In this document: in pieces, positions 22,830-29,554 of the stretch
How positions within the stretch are numbered: the first letter of the stretch is position 1
Layout: each line of letters starts with the position of its first letter
NCBI GenBank assembly: GCA_964596125.1
Contig: CAZQRP010000028.1
Coordinates: 1-39,674 of the forward strand
DNA from: CAZQRP01 sp964596125
GTDB taxonomy: Bacteria > Chloroflexota > Dehalococcoidia > GIF9 > UBA5629
Length of the DNA stretch: 39,674 nucleotides
Direction of reading: 5' to 3'
The notes under the pieces: generated by a model
What the model was told of the DNA's origin: nothing
Database searches by the model: none
The model's input: only the letters and a program-made list of their open reading frames with translations
Program-made: the position numbers and the translations under genes

Positions 22830-24541
22830 GTTGACAGCCCCTCCTTCCTGATTTCCCGAGCAATATACACTGGCGTGAATGGACGTCCATCATATTTAAG
22901 GATTCTGCCGGTAACGTTCCTGCCTGTCTCCGCCCGGATCAGGCGGGAAAGCTGTCCCGTGGCATTATTCTCAATTACGTAGCTGTTTCGGGCGTTGTCC
23001 AGGATATCGACAATGGCTTCGGCAGGAAAAGGCCAGAGCTCGGTTAAGTGCACCAGGTTGACGCTAAACCGTTCCGCGGTTAAGATGTCTACAGCTTCGC
23101 GAATGGCGCCGTAGGTGCTACCCCAGCCGATGAGTGTTGTCTCTGCCTTTTTGGGTCCATATATCTCGGGAGGGGCAATCTCATTCTTCAGCCCTAGTAG
23201 CTTTCGCATCCTCTTCTGCATCATCTGCGTCCTGGTCTCTCTATCCTCAATGAGGTGTCCTTCTTCATTATGCTCGTCAGAGTCGGTAATCACCAGCGCC
23301 TTTCCTTGTAAAGGAAAGGCACGGGGAGAAATCCCCGACTCTGTTATTTTGTGACGCTTATATTCTTCCGCTTCTTTCCCTGAAAAGAGAAGGCCCCTAT
23401 CAACAGTCACCTTAGAGATATCGAACCTGTCAACCGTGGTGTAGGAACTGGCCAGGTGTTGATCCGTTAACAGGATGACAGGCAACTGATACTTTTCTGC
23501 AAGGTTGAAGGCCTTAATTGTTAGCCAGAAGGCGTTTTCAACAGTGGAGGGGGCCAGGACAGCCCGCGGGAACTCACCATGAGAAGCATGAAGAGCAAAT
23601 TCAAGGTCTCCCTGCTCGGTTCTGGTTGGCAGGCCAATGGCTGGACCGGGACGCTGTGCGTCAACTACGACTATAGGAGTCTCTGTAATCCCTGCCAGTC
23701 CTAATCCTTCTACCATCAGACAGAAACCGCCCCCGGAAGTAGCCGTCATAGCTCTGACACCTGCATAACCGGCTCCAACTACCATGTTTATCGCCGATAT
23801 CTCGTCTTCAGGCTGTATCATTACCAGGTCTAAGTCCTTCGCTTTCGCTGCCAGGTATTCCATAATTGAGCTTGCGGGGGTCATGGGGTAGGCTGCCATG
23901 AATTTACAGCCGGCAATTACAGCACCCAGGGCGATAGCTTCATTCCCGTTAAGCAGCATCCTTCTGGTAGGGCCGATCGGGCTGAGCTTATGGCTGAAAT
24001 GCGCTGTAAACTTTTCTTTCGCATATTCGTATCCACCTTTGGCCGCCTTGAAATTGCTCTCACCAATTTCATCGGAGCCGAAATGCTCTCTTAAGACTTT
24101 GTCCAGTATATCAAAATCGTACTGCACCAGACCCATAGCCACACCAAGGGCAACGGTATTTGCCATCAGCTTATTTCCTGCCTTCTCCTCGGCTAGCTCC
24201 ACCAGAGGCACACCAAATAGCTTTCCGTTACTGCCTGTATCCTTTATGTCATGCTGATCAAATACGATTATCCCGTTTTGAGCTACATTTTTTTTGTGCA
24301 GCTCTATGCTTTCTTTATTCAAGGCGATCAGCATATCTATCGGCTCGGCAATAGCTCCTGTATCGGAGTCCTTTACCCTTACCCGGTAAAAATTGTGCCC
24401 GCCTCTCACCCTCGACTCATAGTCCTGGTCGACAAAAACATGGTACCCGCCTCTGGAGAAGGCCTTGGCCAGTATAAAGCCCATGGACTGCACTCCCTGG
24501 CCAGCTTCTCCGCCAACCATAAAATTGATATCTATTGTCAT
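22826..24541 (-). CDS. 2-oxoacid:ferredoxin oxidoreductase, gamma-alpha fusion
   Basis: This 571-residue subunit has an N-terminal gamma domain (about 1-185, GGEAGQGVQSMG, YESRVRGGHNFYRV) fused to the alpha (pyrimidine-binding) part (about 190-571, MAAYPMTPASSIMEYLA, VGAGYAGVRAMTATSGGG, ITETPIVVVDAQRPGPAIG). This gamma-alpha fusion is common in the KorA/OorA group of anaerobes and archaea. Together with the downstream beta subunit it forms the CoA-acylating 2-oxoacid oxidoreductase. The ATG follows AAAGGGTGAAGCG. It lies downstream of the persulfide-dioxygenase-like gene with an 82-base gap. Confidence 0.95.
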   Translation of the reverse strand: MTIDINFMVGGEAGQGVQSMGFILAKAFSRGGYHVFVDQDYESRVRGGHNFYRVRVKDSDTGAIAEPIDMLIALNKESIELHKKNVAQNGIIVFDQHDIKDTGSNGKLFGVPLVELAEEKAGNKLMANTVALGVAMGLVQYDFDILDKVLREHFGSDEIGESNFKAAKGGYEYAKEKFTAHFSHKLSPIGPTRRMLLNGNEAIALGAVIAGCKFMAAYPMTPASSIMEYLAAKAKDLDLVMIQPEDEISAINMVVGAGYAGVRAMTATSGGGFCLMVEGLGLAGITETPIVVVDAQRPGPAIGLPTRTEQGDLEFALHASHGEFPRAVLAPSTVENAFWLTIKAFNLAEKYQLPVILLTDQHLASSYTTVDRFDISKVTVDRGLLFSGKEAEEYKRHKITESGISPRAFPLQGKALVITDSDEHNEEGHLIEDRETRTQMMQKRMRKLLGLKNEIAPPEIYGPKKAETTLIGWGSTYGAIREAVDILTAERFSVNLVHLTELWPFPAEAIVDILDNARNSYVIENNATGQLSRLIRAETGRNVTGRILKYDGRPFTPVYIAREIRKEGLST

Positions 24542-24623
24542 CGCTTCACCCTTTTACATGTTGTTAGAGAAAAATCATTCTATCTTCTTGATACTTTTTA
24601 AATGGCCATAGTTGCCCCTGGGA

Positions 24624-25997
24624 CTAGTCGGTAGTAACAGGAAAACCTGCAGCGGTCCATGCTTTTACACTACCCAAGACATTATATACATATCGATAAC
24701 CAGCACGGAGCAGGACACTGGCGCCGAGTCCTGCCCTGTGTCCCACATTGCAAATTACTGCTACCGGCTTATCCGTGGGGACCTCTGCCAGCCTTTGCTC
24801 AAGATGTCCGACATATATATGGAGTGCCCCTTTTATGTGCCCGGAGGCCCACTCATCTTCACCTCTTGTATCCAGGACAATAAGATTCTCTTTCCGGTCT
24901 ATTTTTTCTTTCAGTTGATGTACTGAAAGCAGGAGAAGGTTTTCAGTTGGAAGGCCGGCATTATACCATCCCTCGGTACCATCTTTAAGATAACCGATTA
25001 TCTGGTCGTACCCGGCACGTAACAGGTAGCGGACCGCCCTATCCAGATGGCTCTGGTCTTCCAACACCAGCAGTATTGGTCTATCATAAGGCAGCACCCA
25101 TCCGGCAAAAACAGGTAGTCCTTCCAGCCAGATGCTATATGCTCCTTTAATGTGTGCGCCGCCAAAGGCTGCCGGTTCACTGGTGTCAATTACTACCGCA
25201 CCTTTCTCCAGCAAGTCCTTGAACTCTACGGGGGTAAGCGGAGCCGGTAGAGGTAGACAACTCAGGAGCGGTGGTCCTTCCAGATTATATTTTTCCATCT
25301 GTCGGAAATAATGAGGCCTCTCAATCCGCTCAGCCACTTTATGCTTGATAAAATCTTTCCTGTTGTTTTTCTTGAGTACCGGATTTTGAGCTCTTTCTAT
25401 ACCAAGGGTGCTTTCATCTCTATCGGCGATGCTTATACCGCATACCGAGCCTGCACCGTGAGCCGGGCACAGAATAACTCCATCACCCAGGGGAAGCAGC
25501 TTATCAAATATACTTTCGTACAGGTTTGAAGCAAGTCTTGTAGCCTCTTCAGGGCCATAAAGGTCTGTTCTTCCAACATCCCCTACAAACAGTGTATCTC
25601 CGGTAAAAACCATTACGGGAGTATCACCGGAGGAGAGATCGGTTACAACGTATGACATGCTCTCGTCAGTATGACCCGGCGTATGGATAGCCGTTAACCG
25701 AAGGTGGCCAATTGTAAACTCCTGTTTGTCCGTTAAAACATGACCATATTTCCAGTCCAGCCCGGGTCCGTGATAGATTTCGGCTCTGGTACTACTATTA
25801 AGCTCTACAGAGCCAATGACATAGTCTTCGTTGCGATGTGTTTCAAAGATATATTTTATTTTCATGCCTTTTTGTTGGGCCAGTTCGTTGTATATCTGAC
25901 AGTCACGCCTTGGATCAATCACGGCAGCATCGCTGCCGGAGCCGATAAGGTAGGAATTATGGGCTATGCCTTCTGATTTAACGCGTTCAAAAATCAT
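24624..25997 (-). CDS. Persulfide-dioxygenase-like MBL protein with two rhodanese domains
   Basis: This 457-residue protein has an MBL-fold domain (1-230) and two rhodanese domains (about 265-355 and 365-457), like CstB-type persulfide dioxygenases. The canonical HxHxDH is altered to His54-Arg-Asn56-Glu-Asp58-Tyr59. The three residues equivalent to the mononuclear iron ligands of ETHE1 are kept (His54, His109, Asp134), and His180 is also present. The first rhodanese lacks a catalytic cysteine (VLEDQSH), while the second has Cys416 in VICNVGHRAG. It probably oxidises persulfides to sulfite or transfers sulfane sulfur in the cytosol. The ATG has GAGGAGACG upstream. Confidence 0.88.
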   Translation of the reverse strand: MIFERVKSEGIAHNSYLIGSGSDAAVIDPRRDCQIYNELAQQKGMKIKYIFETHRNEDYVIGSVELNSSTRAEIYHGPGLDWKYGHVLTDKQEFTIGHLRLTAIHTPGHTDESMSYVVTDLSSGDTPVMVFTGDTLFVGDVGRTDLYGPEEATRLASNLYESIFDKLLPLGDGVILCPAHGAGSVCGISIADRDESTLGIERAQNPVLKKNNRKDFIKHKVAERIERPHYFRQMEKYNLEGPPLLSCLPLPAPLTPVEFKDLLEKGAVVIDTSEPAAFGGAHIKGAYSIWLEGLPVFAGWVLPYDRPILLVLEDQSHLDRAVRYLLRAGYDQIIGYLKDGTEGWYNAGLPTENLLLLSVHQLKEKIDRKENLIVLDTRGEDEWASGHIKGALHIYVGHLEQRLAEVPTDKPVAVICNVGHRAGLGASVLLRAGYRYVYNVLGSVKAWTAAGFPVTTD

Positions 25998-26022
25998 CTG
26001 GCGTCTCCTCTTTCAATAGCTG

Positions 26023-26868
26023 TCATCGGACAATTTCCGCTACCCGTTTAAGTAGAATATCAGCATGATGCCGCTCCTCCAGAGCAAGTTCGTGGAGCAA
26101 TGCTCTGGCATCCGGGTCTTTCACTAAAGCTGAAGTCTGCTTATAAAAATCATATGACATATATTCCTTTTCCAGTGCAATCTCAAGCGCGTCCATCTCA
26201 TCAGCAAATTTGTTGTCTGTTGTTGCCAGAGCAAGGCTGATTTCGATTCCGCCTTCCATGTGTACTGCTTTCAATTCCTGCTTTAGTTTATCTAACGGAG
26301 GAAGTGAACTATGAGGAAGCAGGCCCAAGGCACGCTGGTATAGCTTTTGCATGTGCCCGTCTTCAGCATTGGCCAGTCTCTGGAACGTGTCTTTCACCTG
26401 AGGTTGCTCGAATTTGTCTACGGCTTCCATGTAAAAGTCCCACGATCCCTTTTCCAGTTTAATGCCCAGCACAAGTATATCCCGTATCCTTGCTGCTTCT
26501 GTTACCAGTTCTGGCTTTGTCTCAGGAATTCCGGATACGATTCCATAGTGCCAGTCAAGTATTCCGCTACTCATGTTATAAACCGACTCAAAGCCAAGTC
26601 CACAGAGAGCTATGGCTGCTGCCATACTTCTGCGTCCTGAGCGGCAATAGGTGATAATTTTCTTACTGCGGTTCAGCTCCCTATGCCTGGCTTCCAGTTC
26701 ACCCAGTGGTATGAGTACCGAACCTGGGATATGTCCAGCTTCATACTCTTCAGGCTGCCTCACATCTATAAGAAGAAACTCACCTTCCTTATCCTGGTCG
26801 AGAATGGCTTTGATTTCATCAGGTTTCAGGCTTGCTATTTTATCGACAGCACAGGCTACTTTAGTCAT
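26023..26868 (-). CDS. Rhodanese-ferritin-like fusion protein
   Basis: This 281-residue protein has an N-terminal rhodanese domain (about 12-115) with active-site Cys75 in ITYCRSGRRS and the substrate region IDVRQPEEYEAGHIPGS, joined to a rubrerythrin-type four-helix domain (about 125-281). That domain carries carboxylate/histidine pairs (KLEKGSWDFY, NAEDGHM, LEKEYMSYDFY, LEERHHADIL). The fusion suggests coupling of sulfane-sulfur transfer to a di-iron oxygen or peroxide centre, which is inference. GGAG lies about 11 bases before the ATG. It is followed after 25 bases by the persulfide-dioxygenase-like gene. Confidence 0.9.
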   Translation of the reverse strand: MTKVACAVDKIASLKPDEIKAILDQDKEGEFLLIDVRQPEEYEAGHIPGSVLIPLGELEARHRELNRSKKIITYCRSGRRSMAAAIALCGLGFESVYNMSSGILDWHYGIVSGIPETKPELVTEAARIRDILVLGIKLEKGSWDFYMEAVDKFEQPQVKDTFQRLANAEDGHMQKLYQRALGLLPHSSLPPLDKLKQELKAVHMEGGIEISLALATTDNKFADEMDALEIALEKEYMSYDFYKQTSALVKDPDARALLHELALEERHHADILLKRVAEIVR

Positions 26869-26907
26869 GACAGCGCTTCTCCAAAAGTTCCCTTGATTGT
26901 GGCAGGT

Positions 26908-27258
26908 TTATATTTCAACCAGTATTGTTTTATCTTTGACCGTTACCTTGTATGTGACCAGCGGTCTCGGTGATTTAAGTGCTTTACTCACAGTCTCCAG
27001 CAAGCCTGACTTCTTTAACCAGCGGACCACATGACCGTCACTAAGATCAAACTGAGAGCCATGTCTGGGGCAGGTAACTACGCTACCTTCAAGCTTACCC
27101 TCCGATAATTCCCCCCCCATATGAGGGCAGCGGTTGTCGGCAGCATAGTACTTATCTCCGGCCCTGGCCAGAATAATTTCACGGCCTGCAGCACTAACTG
27201 CCTTCATTGCCCCGTCTTTAAGCTCATCTATTTTCGAAATCTCTACCAGTTCAGCCAT
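26908..27258 (-). CDS. Rieske [2Fe-2S] ferredoxin-like protein
   Basis: This 116-residue soluble Rieske protein has cluster ligands Cys44-Pro-His46 and Cys63-Pro-Arg-His66 in RCPHMGGELSEG and VTCPRHGSQFDLSDG. The small size and lack of a membrane helix indicate a ferredoxin of the NirD/BphF type, used as electron carrier. The partner is unknown; the adjacent rhodanese-ferritin fusion (39 bases downstream) or another oxidoreductase of the block are candidates. Confidence 0.93.
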   Translation of the reverse strand: MAELVEISKIDELKDGAMKAVSAAGREIILARAGDKYYAADNRCPHMGGELSEGKLEGSVVTCPRHGSQFDLSDGHVVRWLKKSGLLETVSKALKSPRPLVTYKVTVKDKTILVEI

Positions 27259-27384
27259 ATGCCAGTCACCTCACTATACCATTGTATGTGTCAAATCATT
27301 GATTTCAGGTCTCTTATTACACAGAACAGACGATAAAGGAATTGTCGGTCATCTTCGCCTGCCGTGCCTATATTGTACTGTTTG

Positions 27385-27837
27385 TCATTGGCTAACTCTG
27401 CACGCTTGTGGTGCCGCTACCAATACAGGGACTGAAGAGTGACGGAGTACCCTGTCAGCCACACTGCCTAAAGCCCAGCGTACAACTCCCGAACTTCCAT
27501 GAGTGCTCATAATTATTAAGTCGACTTTGTTTTTACTGGCGTAGTCGACTATTTCATCGGCAGCTTTGCCACTGATTATGGCGGTCCGGGTAGCTATTCC
27601 CTCACCCTGCAAAGTGTCAGCTAATTTGGCAAGATAGTCTTCAGCGTTGGCTTTAGCATTTTTTTCCGCATCTTTAGCAAAATCTGTGCTGATCCAACCG
27701 ACTTCAGGAATTGGCTCTATTACACGGAGTAAGATTACCTCTGGGACATTGCAACCTGTAGCGATTGCCTTAACATGTTCCAGACCACACTCTGAGAACT
27801 CTGAGCCATCAAGTGGTGCCAGTATTTTTTTATACAT
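27385..27837 (-). CDS. Universal stress protein (UspA family)
   Basis: This 150-residue single UspA domain begins YKKILAPLDGSEFSE and ends with the ATP-binding signature STHGSSGVVRWALGSVADRVLRHS (shown here as STHGSSGVVRW and GSVADRVLRHS; G-2x-G-9x-G[S/T] pattern). It belongs to the nucleotide-binding type of stress-response proteins. The ATG is preceded by GAGGAGGTCAAT. Gaps of about 115-125 bases on both sides suggest its own transcription unit. Confidence 0.93.
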   Translation of the reverse strand: MYKKILAPLDGSEFSECGLEHVKAIATGCNVPEVILLRVIEPIPEVGWISTDFAKDAEKNAKANAEDYLAKLADTLQGEGIATRTAIISGKAADEIVDYASKNKVDLIIMSTHGSSGVVRWALGSVADRVLRHSSVPVLVAAPQACRVSQ

Positions 27838-27953
27838 ATTGACCTCCTCATTACTGTTTTTCGCCCTTTTTTATATGAATTGTGCTGCTCCATTTAAAAA
27901 TTCAACAGCTATGCCAGCTTTAAAGAACGTAACTATTTTCAATCGGAAGCGGT

Positions 27954-28532
27954 CTATTTCAGACGACTGTCCAGGACAGGCCAGTTAATATTCTTGAAGA
28001 AAGCCTGGATATAATCAGCACGCTTCAAACCATAATCAATCATGAAAGCATGCTCAAAGACATCCATTACCAGAATGGGAATGCAACCGGCAGTATGCCC
28101 CGTTTCATGTTCATTGATCCACTGATTTATAAGTCTACCGGTCATATTGTCCTGGTATAGAATGGACCAGCCAATACCGCGCATTGCTCCGGTGCCTTTA
28201 AAGTCATTTTCCCAATTTTCGTAGCTGCCAAAATCATCGGCCAGTTTATTACCTAACTTGCCGGATTTATCCGGCACTCCCTTGCCACCAAGGTTCTCAA
28301 AATAGTACTCATGCAGGCGCATGCCGTTAAACTCAAAGCCCATTCGTCTTTTTAACTCAGAATACTCTGGTGTACCTACCTTGTCCTCTTTCAACATGGT
28401 GGCAAGCAAGTCCAGTAACTTGTTGGTATTGGTTACGTAGCCCTGATACAGGGTAAAATGGTTTTTAAGAAGCGTTTCACTGAAACCTTCCATTCCGATA
28501 AGATTGTTAAAGTCTTTTGCTTCGTATGCCAC
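27954..28532 (-). CDS. Iron/manganese superoxide dismutase
   Basis: This 192-residue superoxide dismutase of the Fe/Mn family removes superoxide in the cytosol. Metal ligands are His25, His74, Asp157 and His161 (LKNHFTLY, MRLHEYYFENL, VMDVFEHAF). The second-shell region ETGHTAGCIP resembles archaeal-type Fe enzymes more than E. coli MnSOD, so iron is slightly favoured but not decided. I set the start at GTG 28532: AGGAGG lies 7 bases upstream. The open frame extends 6 residues further to a TTG, but those codons are the ribosome-binding site itself. Confidence 0.94.
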   Translation of the reverse strand: MAYEAKDFNNLIGMEGFSETLLKNHFTLYQGYVTNTNKLLDLLATMLKEDKVGTPEYSELKRRMGFEFNGMRLHEYYFENLGGKGVPDKSGKLGNKLADDFGSYENWENDFKGTGAMRGIGWSILYQDNMTGRLINQWINEHETGHTAGCIPILVMDVFEHAFMIDYGLKRADYIQAFFKNINWPVLDSRLK

Positions 28533-28643
28533 TGTTAGTCCTCCTGCCAATGTGAGCTATTTTCTTAGACCTGCTATAGCAGCAGATAATTGTATGTCAT
28601 ACGCTATGAACACTTTAATTCATTTTGCCTCCTCTACTCAGCC

Positions 28644-29480
28644 CTACTGCTCTTCCTTCAGCAAGTCATTAAATACATCAGTATGGTATATCTCATGGTC
28701 CCTGATCCGAAGAAGCAGCGTTTTCAGGTCGGGGTCTTCAATCTCCTTGGCAGCGCGGTCATATTCGGCAGCCACCTGTTTCTCGATTTTAATGTCGGCC
28801 TTAAGCATATCGGCTGTCCTGGTTGACTGGTCGACCTTAGTGTGTTCGATTCTAGGACTGCTGCCGCCGCTGACTAACTCCTCAGCCAGCCAACCGAGGT
28901 GCTGCATCTCATTGATCGCCTGGTCCTCCATCTGTTGTTTCACATCCTTATTTGTCGACATATAGGAATGCAGGAGGTACTGGAGTATGACGGTGTACTC
29001 GTGCTCGACACCCCAGTTAAAAATATCGGTAACCTTGTCCTTACGGGTACCTCTCAGGTCTTTAGCGCCTTTTTTATTTGATTTTTGAATGAAGTGAGCG
29101 AAATTGCCATGGTGTGACTCTTCGTCAGACAGAATACGTTGTAATAACCGCTTTATTTTAGGATCGTCGATAAGCTTGATGTGCTCCTTGTACGTGGTGA
29201 TAGCGTCTTCTTCTAACAGTACATCGTTTTGCATCCAGTCGGCTACTGATTTACCGTCCATAATCATCTTGCCTCTCTTCAGGCTGGGAGTGCTACCAAG
29301 TTCCACTATAGTCTCAGCCAGCCAGTCGAGATGACGCATCTCTTCCCTGGCAATGGCCTCGATCTCACAAGCCATCTCACCTTCACCCATGGCATAGGCA
29401 TGAGTCAGGTACTGAATAATAGCACCATGCTCACTTTCAATGTCATGGTTCAGCAAACTGACGATGTCTTCTTTTTTCAT
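28644..29480 (-). CDS. Tandem ferritin-like (bacterioferritin-like) protein
   Basis: This 278-residue protein is made of two ferritin-like four-helix domains in tandem (about 5-135 and 150-275). The halves align with each other: HDIESEHGAIIQYLTHAYAM and EEMRHLDWLAETI in the first, GVEHEYTVILQYLLHSYM and NEMQHLGWLAEEL in the second. Each has the E, ExxH, E, ExxH di-iron pattern, including DEESHHGNF and DHEIYHTDVF. Likely roles are iron storage or peroxide/oxygen detoxification. It has its own strong promoter at 29525-29552. The ATG follows AAAAGGAG. Confidence 0.9.
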   Translation of the reverse strand: MKKEDIVSLLNHDIESEHGAIIQYLTHAYAMGEGEMACEIEAIAREEMRHLDWLAETIVELGSTPSLKRGKMIMDGKSVADWMQNDVLLEEDAITTYKEHIKLIDDPKIKRLLQRILSDEESHHGNFAHFIQKSNKKGAKDLRGTRKDKVTDIFNWGVEHEYTVILQYLLHSYMSTNKDVKQQMEDQAINEMQHLGWLAEELVSGGSSPRIEHTKVDQSTRTADMLKADIKIEKQVAAEYDRAAKEIEDPDLKTLLLRIRDHEIYHTDVFNDLLKEEQ

Positions 29481-29524
29481 TGATAGCTCCTTTTATTTTC
29501 TAGTCATTATCTTGCCATATCATA

Positions 29525-29552
29525 GTTATACCAGTTGATTATTTGATGTCAA
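29525..29552 (-). promoter_or_regulatory. Sigma-70 promoter for the tandem ferritin-like gene
   Basis: On the minus strand TTGACA (29552-29547) is separated by 16 bases from TATAAC (29530-29525), which is preceded by TG as an extended -10. Transcription would start near 29518, about 38 bases before the ATG. No clear PerR palindrome overlaps it. Confidence 0.6.
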
Positions 29553-29554
29553 TT

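Noticed and set aside
28533..28550. A six-residue N-terminal extension of SOD from a TTG
   Set aside because: These codons are the AGGAGG ribosome-binding site of the GTG start at 28532.
28615..28623. A two-codon frame (ATG AAT TAA) behind AGAGGAGG on the minus strand, between the tandem ferritin-like and SOD genes
   Set aside because: The Shine-Dalgarno sequence is strong but spacing is short and nothing else supports a regulatory minimal frame; may be the trace of a lost gene start.
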